Positions 47,379-59,648 of a stretch of 64,000 nucleotides of DNA are shown one piece after another (position 1 is the stretch's first letter; each line of letters starts with the position of its first letter). The notes beneath the pieces are model-generated. The model worked only from the letters and a program-made list of their open reading frames with translations, was not told where the DNA came from and did not search any database. Where the stretch lies: NCBI GenBank assembly GCA_038373865.1, contig JAXGGA010002342.1:60661-124660 (forward strand), written 5' to 3'. A program made the position numbers and the translations under genes. The DNA is from Uloborus plumipes. Its lineage: Eukaryota > Arthropoda > Arachnida > Araneae > Uloboridae.

Positions 47379-50300
47379 TAAATCTTCTTTACGAATGCAA
47401 GACTTTAGCACTATCCTGTATGATCATGACGCAGTAAAAAGGAATTTTAAAAAGGAAAAAGATGACAAACATTTGAAACAGAAATACATTATATGCACGC
47501 TGGCTTACATTAGAAAACATTTTCAAATTAGAAGGTACCGTTATATATTTGAAATAATCTGATACACGACTCATATCAACATGCACATAAAGCGAGAGAT
47601 AATTTTAGATATTGCTCATGTATATTTACCTCATTAGAAATTTTTTTAGCGAATGAAATAAAATTTATTGTTTTAGTCAACTAATTCTTTTGATGGATTT
47701 TTTTCTTCGAATCATGATTTTGATTGCTTTCTTTGTGTATTCCTCATTATGTTTTATCTTTAAGACTCTGGAAGAATATCTTGTTTTAGCAACTCAATCC
47801 GAGAAATCTTTCAGAGTGTTTATTCAAGCCACGAATAGCAATCATTGCGCCAATGATGGTGAAACCATTAAGTGAACCCATTTAGTCATTCACCGAGGCA
47901 GGTATCTTTTCCAAGTAAAGGTACAGGAAATTACTGTTAAAGAAATGAGAAGTTTTATGCATTCAGGCGAAAAATAGTAACTTTATTTTTCTGCAAGTAT
48001 CGATTTCGCATAAGATTAAGGTATTTGTATAGGACGAAACTCGGAAAATAATAATTTTGGCTTGAAATAAGTTTTTTATTATATTTTGTTTAGTACATAA
48101 AAATTGAAAAGGACTAAACTGACAATGTCAAGCGTTACAAAATTTAAATAAACATAGCGTGTGTGATTTATCTATTTGTCTTGTTATCTATCTATATTTT
48201 GCCAAACATTTCAGATAATATATGGTGTAAGTGAAATTTCTTAACATAACTTTAAATCTGTGACGCTCGTTTCAAGGAAAATGTACTTCTGTGTGGATTG
48301 AAGTAGAAGTAAACTATCTCAATGAAAATTATTAAGACACTTAGTAGTTTCAAAGAAAGTCTTCTTAATTAATAAAAGGTTACTATAACACATAACTGAG
48401 TAAATGCTACCGTAAGTTTTTTTAGCTTTGCTGTTAGTTTCATTTTCGACTCTGTCTAGTTCGCTAAGGGCTAAAAATGTTCGACTACTTCAAACGTTCT
48501 TACTACAACTAGTCTTATCGTTAAATTCATAAGCGGCAGTAATGTGGTACACCTTCCAAACTCAATACGCTACAATATTTTCCTGGAATGCCAACATAAC
48601 ACGGATACTAAAAGAAAATTTATTAAAAATAAATCAATAATTAATTAATTTGGTAACTGAGGTGATATTTTTTTTTAATTTAAAAAATGTTTTGGTTGTT
48701 TAGAGCTCCTTTCAAATTCTAAAATTCAATCATTAAAAAAGACAAAGCATCATGTATTATAGTGTACTGAACATCTTACCAGCACGATGCAAATAATCTT
48801 GCAAGTATCATAAATCAGCCGCTTTAAATGAATTATAAGTCATTTACAATCATCCCTTCATTTTCTGAAAAAAATATGTATGTTGTGAACAGATACGGAA
48901 TTTTCTCCAACAATTTTCAATTACTTATCAGAAACAAAAGAATGGGATATCAAGACGATTGAGAGAGACACATACTCTATACAACATAACTAGAAAGTCG
49001 ATATTGACACACGAAAAATAAGGTTCGTTTAAGTCTATACGAGCTCTGTTTACTGATGTGCGAAAATGTTTCTCAAATTCATTTACATAACTAAGCTGCA
49101 ATATTCTCAATATCACTATTTTATAATGCTGAATCATAATTCTTTTTGAAAATTTTTTGTATATGTTATAAAAGGTTCAATAATAAAATTCCAGAATATT
49201 TTTTAAAAATTCAGAGCATTTATAAAAGGATATTATTTATGTCCGTCCTAAAATATGTGCGTGATAGGCCTTCTTTGCTCATTATTCTTTACAATATTTA
49301 TTGAGCGCTCTTTGCGACTATGCGCGCAAGTAACTTCTGTTGCAGGACATTTTTAGTTTGAAATTTTGAAAATTCCGTAATTTCTTGTATGATATTTATT
49401 TTAAATTTTTGCATGTTTCTCTTTTGTTACTAGTGTTAGTAGTTTCATATTTACTTTATTTGTTTAGTGAAAAAACGCTTGCAATATTTTTGCATTTTTG
49501 TGTGTGATTGAAAATTTTAACAAGTTGTAAAATGTCTTTCTTGTTGTGCTACGATTAGCAATTATAGTCATTCTAAAATTTCTGAAATCTTAGTAAATAT
49601 ATTTATCACAGATGATGAAATGTGGTGTTTTCCATAATGCTAATCACAAAAGGGTTTTTACCAAATAAAAAACAGTGTTTTACCTCAGAAAAAATGCAAA
49701 AAAAGAGCTTTAGAAAATATATAGATATAGAAACAAATGAATGACAAAAAATCACTGTAGGTAATTGATAATAGTTAGAAGAATAAATGCTCACCCTTCT
49801 TTCATAGTAATTATTTTATTTTCTGCAAGTTTAAAAAAGAAATATTATATACAAGTATAAAAAGTAACATAATACAAAATAGTTTCCAGTAGTAAACATT
49901 AAACATAAGAGCAGTACTTATATTGGCGTAGTTTTATAATGTGAAATTTATTTTAATAAAATGATAAATTTGCAGTTGTTTAACATTGCATATTTGTACC
50001 GACTTAGCTTTTTTATGTGTAAACGCAAAATATTACAATTCTACCTCACTTGAAACAAAGTTCTCTGTATGTATGATTGATGAAAAAATCGTTTTGTATT
50101 AAAAGATGAATCATTTTATGTTCCTTTGGAAATAGTTTTTCATTTCCTTTTCGAACAGTGTAATAGATATGCGGCCTATAAAATAAGAAATGATAGATTC
50201 ATACATCTGAAGCATTACATCAGTTTTGTTTTAATACAAGTTCCATTGTAATCTTCTTAGAAATAAAATCTAAATTGTTTTGGTCGTTTTTACTTTTTAT

Positions 50301-53300
50301 TTCTATGATCGTTTCTTAAATATTCAATATGTAACTTCATCTTAAGTTGTTGGCATGTGCGGATTTAGGTAGCTTATGTACTGAAAAGAACATGGTTTTC
50401 TGTAAACCACTGATGTTTTATAGTTTTTCTTCTTAAAGTTTCACTTTAAACTGCTAGTATGTTACTGTTTTAGTATTTTTAAAATGCTCTTATTTTCTGA
50501 ATTCGAGTAATTATTTGTATAAATTATACTCTACTTGATATTGTGGTTTATTTCAGAGATCTATAGAGCTTCAGTTCAAAGAAATTAAGCTACTCTCAAT
50601 AATTTTCACTTGTGAAAAATTGCAAAGCAAAAACTAAATGTTCTGCTAAATATCCTGCTCAAATTGATGAATCGCTTTCCACATCATATGAAATTCTTTA
50701 TTTTTAAGCACCATCAATTAGTTTTAATTTACGGCTCCTAATTCTCAGTTTATGAATAAAATAATGAACTCTTAAGGAACTTGTCTAATAAGTGTACGTG
50801 GCAATTTGTTCTTCTAGAACTACTTGCCATTAATTACGTGGTATGAAAAATACTGTCATTATTAATGGTGATTCTCATATAAGATGATCTTCTAAGTTCA
50901 ATTATGACCACCGTTTTCTCCAGTCATCCACTACTTTTTAGAGATCCCCCCCCTCCGTCTACTTTTTTCAGTTTTCGACAGTTTTAGAGCCATTAATTTG
51001 ATTTAGAAAGGAAATTAACATTATATGAGCCGTTAACATTTGTCTAAAGGACCAGAGATGAGAAAAGTTCAAAAACATGAACATTTGAAGTTAGAAGGAA
51101 GACTTGGTAGGGTAAATACCCAAAAATCATCAAAATCATTTATGACCACTTTGCCCTATCAGACCCTATTAGTCCGTCTCGTTTCAGGTGCCCTTTCATC
51201 CATAAGTTCACTTCCTTTGCTTTGAAAAAGGGAGGAGGGCTCATTGTAACCACGAAACACGTCTGCAGTTACCTGCAAATATTTCATATTACCGTTATAT
51301 TATTATATTTTATTCTTCAATACACAGGAGTTTATTTGATTCTTAAGAAAAATAATGTAAGAATCTTCAATGCAGAAACGTTATGTGCACTAAAATTCAA
51401 TTAAATACATATTAGACTCTAACATATATTATGCATGACTTGAATTCCTCTTTCATCTTATATTCGAACTCATTTAATACATGCCATGGTTTTGAAATCC
51501 ATTACCAGTATAAAGCAATTATTTGATTCATAGTGTGCAATGAATATCTAATTATTTGCATCACGATCACATCTCAGTATCATCAATCGCATAAGTTGCA
51601 CCTGGAACTACTCTTCGAACTAGATCTCTTGGAACATAATTTCAATGGAGTAGTAACCCTCATAAAAATGCATCTCGTGTTGGGAATATGAAATTTAAAT
51701 GTGTCACTGTTCGTGTTGCAATGTTTTCAAATACACTGTTAAGTTGTTCAGTCAGAATTTCGTATTGAATAAACATAATGTATAGTACAATACAGAAAGT
51801 GTGGGCAATCAATATGCTATTTTTGTTTTTTCAAATTTATTCATTCAACTCACACTAAAGTATAGTATACATTTTTCTCTGTAAACTTAAAATCTAATCA
51901 AGAAAATATATTATTAACATTATAAAGGTTGAGCTTTTGCACCATAAATCACTTCAGGTTGAGACTTCAAAAATTCAAAGGTTTTTTATTACAAGCACTG
52001 TAGTTCAGCGATTTTTCCGTGAAAGATCTAAACATCCCTTTTCTGCTGCGAGTGTGACTTACCCTACATTTTCATTTACATTTCGTTTTCCATATAAAGT
52101 TTTAGGAATGCAAAAATTATATATTTTTCTATAAAAAGCCATGAAACTAAAATGAAGTTTTGATGAACAGTTCACTCCAATTAATTTTATCATTTCAATA
52201 ATTAAGAAAGGCATGTTAACGATGAAACTTGAGCTATTTTTCACTCTAAAATACTGTCTTTTAGGAATGAATCGACAAAAATGTAGGACATTTGAGGAAT
52301 TTTTGTTTTCCGTTCAAATGTCCGTTATTTCACGGATTGGGCGAGTTATAAATTATATTTACATTTATCATCACTTGAAGTTAATTTGAAAAGAAATAAA
52401 AAAAAAGTTTTTTTTTTTTTTCTATTTAGAAAAAAAATGGCAACCAAGGTTTCAAAATCATTATTTCATAAGATAGTAGCATGAGGATAACATGAAATTG
52501 CATTTTGATACGCAAAATTAGTAAAAAAATTAAAAAATCAGAAAGTATAATGTTTATAAAATATACCAAGTCATTCCTATCATAATTTATAGCTGCAGTA
52601 CGCAGACTTTAAAGCATCAAGTTACTCAGAGCAAAACAGTTTTAAAACCGGTACACATTTACGCATCAAGTTCGTTATGCCACACTAGTCAGTTACATAA
52701 AGAGATCATGGTAGGTTTGATCGAAAGCAATAAATGTAAGTTCTCTTTTCGGAAGAGTAAGAACGGTTTTTTTCTGAATATATTAAATTAAGGTAACTTT
52801 TCTTCAGTAATTTATACTCGAACTACTTTTACTAACGAAATATTTTTCAACTTCCTCAAGCTTTCTGATTAAGTTATGTTATTAATACTTGTTCCTCCTA
52901 CTGTTAGCACACACACAAGGGAAAGTATACAGCATGGGTTAAGAATTTAATAAGCTTGATTAGTTTGACTTACAAGGTTCTTTATTACTTTATGCAGATC
53001 AGACTAATTGGATAAAAACTTTATTTCTTTAGTGCAGTAAGGAGGGATTTTATAATGTTTTCCTGACGTCATATGTTGTAGGCAAACAAGAGAATTTAAC
53101 CTGATAGCTTAAAACGAATGACAATTTTATCATCCTTGTCCTTGTGAAGTATATGTCTACAAGTTAGTATACACATTTTAAACGATGCTACTTGTTTAAA
53201 GAAAAGATAATATTACGAAACTATATTTTTCAGAAAACGGAAATGTTTACCAGTTGCCAGAAAATCAACCATGTCACTTTCATGTTGTATATGCAAGGTG

Positions 53301-54577
53301 TATAAATTGTTGCTAATTTTAGTTTTGTGTTTCGAAGTATATTGAGAACCATTTACTTCTTCAAAATACATATTTTTTTGTTTTGTTCAATATTCAATGT
53401 TTAAAAAAAGTATGTTACCGACTTCCACAACAACTTATTTTTCCAACCACTTAAACAAAGACGCGGTTTTAGGTTATAACGATATTTTAGTAAACAAGTT
53501 ATAGTGTCTAAACATCATTTTCTAAAAAGCGCTTTTAGTATATTCATAGCGATTAGGGGAAAGATATATTAACAATAATGGATTAAATGTATATATTAGG
53601 TCCCTATAACAACATTTACTAGAGTGATTACTGTAAATGAAATGCCCTGACTTATTCAAGAAATGAGTTTACTATAGTTCCTTGACCACTTATCCAGAAT
53701 AGAATTATCAATATTAAAAACGAAGTCACTGAGTGCTTTTAATTAATGCCCCAAAAGTTGAACATAAACTTGAGCACAAACTGTTTGTAACCGAGTTGTT
53801 CCTAAGAAAGTTACCACTTACGGTACTAAAAATTTAACACAGTTAAGTGCGGAAACTTCTTGTATACAAAGTTGAGTGATTGTATCTACCGTTTCACCCA
53901 TATTGTAATTTAAAGAAACTTTAAGAAAAACTTTTATAAAGAAAGGTCTAATCTCGAATGTCGTATGTGAAAACCAAATGTTTTGGAATTACCTATTTTT
54001 CTTGGTATTGTGCGTCGTTAAAAGAAGCTTTTGAAAATAAGCAAGAAAATGCATGTAATTGCCACCCATTGAGTAAGCTATCCAAGTTAAAGGTTTACTG
54101 GCTCTGTCAACAATAATTAATGTTGACTATGGTTTTGATTTTTGTCCGCTCTCAAGACACTGTCTAGTAAAATCAGACATTTAGGAATATGACTCCCTGA
54201 GCAAATCGTGCTTATAATCAGATAGAGGGAGGTACATCCACCTTTTATGGTAATACGTCATTCGGGGAGATTTTTGACAGTATAGATAATAGGGAGATCT
54301 CAATATGTCGAGCACTTCCTGATTTGTATATTTTAAATCATGTCTGATGTAAATACTTTACGTTTTAACTTCATTACTGTTATTACAATTATTTTTAAAT
54401 ATTTTCGGCTCTTTCTAAGGTGCTGAGAAGATTTTATGAAGAAAATATCAGTTATGTTACAGTTCTCTGTGGTCGGTTGGGTTTGGAAAAAAAGTTATTA
54501 GTTGAGTACTGTTTTCCCTACGCATAAGACATTGAATTGCCCTGGGCACGGCGAGTGATTATTGTTGTACACTGTAG
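47379..54577. other. 7-kb AT-rich gene desert
   Basis: Nothing recognisable as a gene or bounded repeat. Slightly GC-richer patches lie at 50900-50990 and 51040-51270; the latter has a 61-codon plus frame with no family match. A pyrimidine run (gatcccccccctccgtc) is at 50943. A short frame with a hydrophobic N-terminus at 47693-47875 is probably chance. Confidence 0.5.
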
Positions 54578-54588
54578 TACACTGTTAA

Positions 54589-54810
54589 GGCTACAGTGGA
54601 CAAATAAAATTGATTTTTTCAATTATTGATTTATATGTCTAAAACTTTGTGTGCTTGTATTATTGTATATTTACTACATCTAAAAGCATAAAAAACACAA
54701 ATTAGTGCAAAAACAACGTATACTTTTTTTTCAAATTTCAAATTTAAATAAAGTTTTAGACATAGAAATCAATAATTGAAAAAAATCAATTTTGATTGTC
54801 CACTGTAGCC
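54589..54810. mobile_element. 222-bp TTAA-flanked MITE nested in the outer element
   Basis: The ends ggctacagtggacaa (54589) and ttgtccactgtagcc (54810) are inverted. Arm homology extends about 60 bp (aaaattgattttttcaatta, atgtctaaaact). TTAA occurs on both sides (54585-54588 and 54811-54814). The host element's terminal TTAA was the target. It is non-coding and piggyBac- or Kolobok-type by target site. Confidence 0.85.
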
Positions 54811-54989
54811 TTAAAAATTCAGGAAGCTTTTATGGTAAATGTTACTGTAAAATGTAGCGTTTACAGTACGGAATTTTTTTTTTTTTTTTGGGTAAATTGT
54901 AGCGATAAGAAAATTGCGATTGCTGCACCAGTTGATCACCACGTGACTTTTTGTGAGATGCAGATGACACCCTATTTCCGCTCTCCTGA

Positions 54990-55065
54990 TGTGTCTCAGT
55001 TGGTACCGTGGATAGTAAAGCAGTGTGAATAGTTAAGTCCCGGGTTCGATCCTTGTCGTTCGTAT
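54990..55065 (+). repeat. tRNA-like / SINE head fragment
   Basis: gtctcagttggtaccgtgg (about 54992) resembles a pol III A box, and ggttcgatcc (55043-55052) is a perfect B box. They are about 40 nt apart, with a cccgggttcgatcc T-arm-like context. The arms do not fold as a working tRNA, so a degenerate tRNA-derived insertion inside the foldback is likely. Confidence 0.5.
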
Positions 55066-55197
55066 CTCGCCCTTTTTAATTCTCGTTTTCCCTTCCGTAA
55101 AATTTTACAGTAAAAAAATATTTTGCGGTAAAAGTTACTGGCAACATGGATGTCAGTAACTTTTACCGTAAAATTTCAGGAAATTTTTAACAGTGTA

Positions 55198-55569
55198 GCT
55201 ACCTTTTTAGATTCAAAATTTTGTATTAAAAGATGCGTTTTGGTAAATTGCAATATGTTTTTCTGCTATTGTTAACTGGAATAATATGGAAAACTGCTCG
55301 AGTTTAACTAGTTCTTAGTAAAAAATGCACTACTATTAGAAATTTACTACCACGTAATGCAAAGCAGTTTAAAAGGGATGTTTATTAAATATCAATTTCT
55401 TTTAGGCAAAAACGAATATTTTATTTTAGAAACAGTTATAAATGCTAAAAATTTGCATTGAAATCAAATTTCAGCTGAAGTAAGTTGAGAGAGCTTTTTA
55501 CCTTTGTTGGAAATTATGTTAGTACGTGGTAAATTAGGTTCGTTCAGTTCTAGACAGAACATCTTGTAT
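55198..55569. other. non-coding, nothing recognised
   Basis: AT-rich spacer between the foldback and the intact Tc1-like transposon. Confidence 0.5.
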
Positions 55570-55571
55570 TA

Positions 55572-56789
55572 CACTGAAGTGACAAAAGTCATGGGATACC
55601 TCTTAATATCGTGTCGGCCCTCCTTTTGCCCGGCGAAGTGCAACAACTCGACGTGGCATGGACTCAACAAGTCGTTGGAAGTCTTCTGCAGGAATATTGA
55701 GCCATGCTGTCTCGATAGACGTCCATAATTGTGAAAGCGTTGATGGGGCAGGATTTTGGGCACGAACAGACCTCTCGATGGTGTCCCATAAATGCTCAAT
55801 GGGATTCATGTCGGGCGATCTAGGTGGCCAAATCATTCGTTGGAATTGTCCAGAATTTTCTTCAAACCAATTGCGAACAGTTGTGGCCCGGTGACATGGC
55901 GCATTGTCATCCATAAAAATCCCATCGTTGTTTGGGTACATGAAGTCCATGAATGGCTGCAAGTGATCTCCAAGTAGCTGCACATAAGCATTTCCAGTCA
56001 ATGTTCGGTCCAGTCGCACTAGAGGACCAAGTCCATGCCATGAAAAAACAGCCCACACCATTACGGAGCCACCACCAGCTTGAACAGTGCCTTGCTGACA
56101 GTTTGGGTCCATGGCTTCGTGGGGTCTGCGCCACACTCGAACCCTACCATCGGCTCTTACCAGCTGAAATCGTGACTCATCGGACCAGGCCACGGTTTTC
56201 CATTCATCTAGGGACCAACCGATATGCTCACGTGCCCACGAGAGTCGCTGCAAGCGATGTCGTTCTGTCAGTAAAGGCACTCGAGTCGGTCTTCTGCTGG
56301 AATAGCCCAAGAAATCCAAATTTCTCCGCACAGTTCTAGCAGACACGTCCATTGTACGTCCCATATTGATTTCTACGGTGATTTGACGCAGTGTTGCTTG
56401 TCTGTTAGAATTTACGACTCTTTGCAGACGTCGCCGGTCTCGATCTTTAAGTGCAGGCGGTCGACCACTGCGCTGTCCATGGTGGGATGTTATGCCTGAA
56501 ATTTCATACCCTCGGCACACTCTTGACACAGTGGATCTGGGAATGTTGAATTCTCTAACGATTTCCGAAATGGCATGACCCATGCGTCTAGCTCCAACTA
56601 ACATTCCGCGTTCAAAGTCTGTTAATTCACGTCGTGCGGTCATCATCACGTTAAAACCTCTTCACATGAATAACTTGAACAGAAATGAAAGCTCTGTAAA
56701 AGCACTGCGCATTTATACCTGTTCTATGCGATGCTACTGCCATCTGAAAATTTGCATATTGCTATCCCATGACTTTTGTCACTTCAGTG
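55572..56789 (-). mobile_element. intact Tc1-like (DD36E) transposon
   Basis: A perfect 26-bp inverted repeat (cactgaagtgacaaaagtca + tgggat) lies at 55572-55597 and, inverted, at 56764-56789. TA flanks both ends (55570-55571 and 56790-56791). The 1218-bp element is just the transposase gene and short UTRs. Its base composition is close to balanced, in sharp contrast to AT-rich flanks. Perfect TIRs, a clean target duplication and an uninterrupted ORF indicate recent insertion and possible current activity. The 36-residue D-E spacing is that of the Incomer (DD36E) family, known for a patchy distribution across animals and inferred horizontal transfer (established knowledge). Whether this copy arrived by transfer is inference. 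Confidence 0.95.
55603..56646 (-). CDS. Tc1/mariner transposase, DD36E type, intact
   Basis: A 347-residue protein that cuts and pastes its own transposon in the nucleus, acting on the element's TIRs. I start at the ATG at 56646, the first of two consecutive Met codons; the open frame extends one GTG codon further upstream. Residues ~5-115 form a bipartite paired-like DNA-binding region: a first helix-turn-helix (ELTDFERGMLVGARRMGH, then ISEIVREFNIPRSTVSRVCR), a linker with SGRPPALKDRDRR that resembles the GRPR AT-hook-like motif, and a second helix-turn-helix (RQATLRQITVEINMG, VSARTVRRNLDFLGY). The RNase H-like catalytic domain has Asp156 in AWSDESRFQL, Asp247 in FMDDNAPCH and Glu284 in SPDMNPIEHLWD, with 36 residues between the last two. 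GGGSVMVWAVFSWHGLGPL is the usual glycine-rich stretch. It ends AKGGPTRY just inside the TIR. All key residues are present, so the enzyme is predicted to be functional. Confidence 0.97.
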   Translation of the reverse strand: MMTARRELTDFERGMLVGARRMGHAISEIVREFNIPRSTVSRVCRGYEISGITSHHGQRSGRPPALKDRDRRRLQRVVNSNRQATLRQITVEINMGRTMDVSARTVRRNLDFLGYSSRRPTRVPLLTERHRLQRLSWAREHIGWSLDEWKTVAWSDESRFQLVRADGRVRVWRRPHEAMDPNCQQGTVQAGGGSVMVWAVFSWHGLGPLVRLDRTLTGNAYVQLLGDHLQPFMDFMYPNNDGIFMDDNAPCHRATTVRNWFEENSGQFQRMIWPPRSPDMNPIEHLWDTIERSVRAQNPAPSTLSQLWTSIETAWLNIPAEDFQRLVESMPRRVVALRRAKGGPTRY

Positions 56790-56791
56790 TA

Positions 56792-58950
56792 TGTCATAAT
56801 ATGTTTAAAAATCAGCAAACTGAAATAATTTTTATCAATTGTCTCTGAATTGTGATTAAATTTACAAATACCCAATTTTATTCAAATTAAAAATAGCATA
56901 AACCAGTCTATTGCTAAAAAACTTCTAATTTAATTATCCGGTATGATGTAAAAATAAAGCATTTTTGAGCATCGCTTATCATGGTATTAGAACGGAAAAA
57001 CAATGCATTTATTTCTTAGCAGCAACGAGAAAAAAGTATTACGGTGCTCTTCTAAGCTTTTTTACAGTAATTTGCGCCGGAAGGCAATTAATTATCAGAA
57101 AATCCTATTTTCAAATGAGCTTATAAGAGGTCCTTTTTGCTCCACGTCACTGAATTTCAATCAATGGCGTCTTTCTTTGTTTCCTTACAATTCAGCTAAT
57201 GATAGCTTAACAACAAATGCATTGATATATTTTGCATTCGTAAAAATCCTCAATGGAGAGAGCCAGAAGCTGAATAGTTTGCTCAAAATATAAAGTAGGT
57301 TTAAAATACAGAATTACATAAAAAGAAACAATTTTTATCTTATATTTGATTCGTAAAATTAAAATTGTGGTTCATAATTTTGTCTCCGTACTCCTATTTG
57401 GTATATTTTTTGCATCTACATTACATTAAAATATTTTTTTCAGTATTTTCAATGTTACAAAGTTGCCTTTAAAGTAATTAAAATTGCTTTTTGTGTTACT
57501 GTTGGATATTGTTAGCTCCTTTTATTTGCTTTTTGATTGGTAGATGGAGATTCACGTGGTTCTTTGCATTCACGTTTTTAAGGAACCAAGTTTCGTGGCA
57601 GTTTCCTTTTCTTCACATGCTTTATGTTTAGTTTATTTTAATCTATGAGCATAGACATTTGGTATGATTATCACAGGCGATACAGAAGGAACAGTTATAT
57701 TTTAGTGCATAATACATATATATATAATTATATATTTAGGCAGGCAAATTTGACTTGTGATACTTTTTCCAGTTGGTAACGAACTGCTTTATGATAAAGA
57801 CAAAATCACCATTTATCTTATTTTTCCCATCCTATTGGTCTTACCTTACTGGTCTATGTGGCCTTATTAAGTGCCTTTACTTTAGAAGTTAAAACTGTTA
57901 CAAGTAAGTGAGTTATTTTAAATGGGATTTATATAAGTAGACGAATCAATTCAGCAAAATTTGCTAAAGAGTGACGGCCAACTTGTTAAAATATTGGATT
58001 GTGCCTAATAATTACCGTAAATTGGGATAGTTAGAAACTGTGAGAAATATTAACGCTGGTTTACATGTCGATAAAATTGTTCTACTTTCTCGATAAAAAT
58101 ATTATTGATTTATGGTCTTAATGAGTTTTAATATGTGCTATGGATCAATGATATGAATGTGAGTCTAGACGTTTTTGTCCTCCTTTTAAATACATTAATA
58201 CTTTAAAAAGAACTTCGTTGATTGTATGCACTTGCAAAATTTGTTAACATGTGCTTTCATAGATTAACAAGCGTTTTTTTTTTTTTTTTTATCCTACTCA
58301 TGAGATAAGTAAAAAGTTAAAAAATCACATTTCATACATTTTTCGATATTTATATCTTTCAAAAACTAAACTTAAATAACTAAACTTGATAGAACTAATG
58401 AATATGTTAGTATCCATTTTTTCGGGCTAACATACTCAATTGTACTTTTCAAGCGGTTGTAAAATTCCCAGCAATTTTCTACTTATTCTAATGACAGACG
58501 CGTACCTCTTGTGACACCGACAATAAGCTCGTTGTTGACTTTAAACATGAGAATAGCCTGTGTTATTTAATTTACATTCCCGCCTATTTATTCTATTAGT
58601 ATTTCCACTTATGACAACCAAAAAAACTCACTTTTACTGAATTAATAACTGATCAATGACACATTGTTAAAAAGAAACATCTTCGCTGTTATTTGCGTAC
58701 TCATGACAAAATTCTATTACAAGAGACGCATTTTGTATCAATATCAATGGGTGTGAAACCACAATTAATGTTATTGTATTATTGGGACTAGGAGTAATCC
58801 TGTTCTACAAAAATTTCAGTTTTACTCACAAAGAAGCATTCTTCAGCTTCAGATAAAATTATTTCTGACATGGACTTAGCAGCTTTGTAGGTATTGGTGC
58901 AGAACAAGTTCTGTCATAATGTTAATGCATACAGCTCATCACAACCATCG
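56792..58950. other. AT-rich non-coding stretch
   Basis: No recognised gene. A 96-codon plus-strand frame at 57003-57293 begins with ATG and is the longest open frame here, but it is rich in Ser/Asn/Phe/Lys and matches nothing I know. A T-run occurs at 58274-58290. Confidence 0.45.
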
Positions 58951-59107
58951 TTCATTAATTCTATCCTCTTCAATGGATCTTCAGCCATTTCCGCATCATA
59001 CCTTCATTAATTCTAACCTCTTTAACAGGTATTTAAGCATTTGTGTGCCCTGCTTTAATTAATTCCAACGTCTCTAATGGTTTTTAATGCATACGATAAC
59101 CATAACC
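58951..59107. repeat. three diverged tandem units of 52 bp
   Basis: Units start at 58951 (ttcattaattctatcctctt), 59003 (ttcattaattctaacctctt) and 59055 (ttaattaattccaacgtctc), spaced 52 bp apart. Each continues with caatgg/aacagg/aatgg and a ca-tt-gc-rich second half. They are diverged, so this is an old minisatellite. Confidence 0.75.
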
Positions 59108-59647
59108 CTAAGCATTCAACTTGTAGATGCATATGAGAAACATACTTTCACTGAACTTTCAACTTTTGAAATTTAAATTTCTTTGCTAATTGCAATACTA
59201 TACATAAAGGTAAATGTAATACGTGTTTCGTTTTCTTTAAAAAATCGTGAAGGTATCAGATTTTCGATAACCTTACACGAGGCAAAAAAAATGAAGAAAG
59301 AAAGAAAAGATAAATTGAAAAACTATTACAATTGTAAGACTACAATAGAGCATGAAAATAAATATATTGAGTCCTACATGCATGCATAATTTAAAACACT
59401 AGTTGCATGTACTGAATAAAATATTATTTCTCAATTCAAAATCTTGTTCTTCTAAGACTATTATATTATTATTTGAAACTAACATTTATCACAGATTAAT
59501 CATACCTCACTCAATCATTTAACTGCTATTTTGCTAACTTCAAAAAGCCGGTTTCAAAACAAAAACAAGCAAGTTTTTGCAAGCATGTTATTATTTTTAA
59601 TATTTTACTTAACTGCGTTTATTACTCTCATTTTAATGTATAAAATT
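59108..59647. other. non-coding, nothing recognised
   Basis: AT-rich spacer with one 68-codon Lys-rich chance frame (59183-59389). Confidence 0.45.
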
Positions 59648-59648
59648 T

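Larger units (their letters stand above)
54580..55195. mobile_element. TA-flanked foldback element hosting a nested insertion and a tRNA-like segment
   Basis: The right terminus read inward is cactgttaaaaatttcctga…acggtaaaagttactg (from 55195). The left terminus is cactgttaa (54580-54588), interrupted by a 222-bp TTAA element, then resumes as aaattcaggaagcttttatg…gtaaatgttactg. TA flanks both ends (54578-54579, 55196-55197). A second inner inversion (gtaaaagttactg…cagtaacttttac, 55128-55167) is present. Without the nested insert it would be about 390 bp. The end motif CACTGT-AAAAA resembles the family at 6290 and 34144. Confidence 0.75.

Noticed and set aside
46968..47411. 147-codon minus-strand ORF, one of the longest in the window
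   Set aside because: It crosses the right TIR of the piggyBac-like element and flanking host DNA, has no transposase or zinc-finger signature, and its N-terminal part is made of the palindromic TIR sequence.
47693..47875. Small ORF with hydrophobic N-terminus, possible secreted peptide
   Set aside because: Only one Cys in the remainder and no conserved pattern. Hydrophobic starts are common in T-rich DNA.
57003..57293. 96-codon plus-strand ORF beginning with ATG
   Set aside because: No recognisable motif, low-complexity Asn/Ser/Phe/Lys composition, no splice or promoter context. Such lengths occur by chance in 64 kb.
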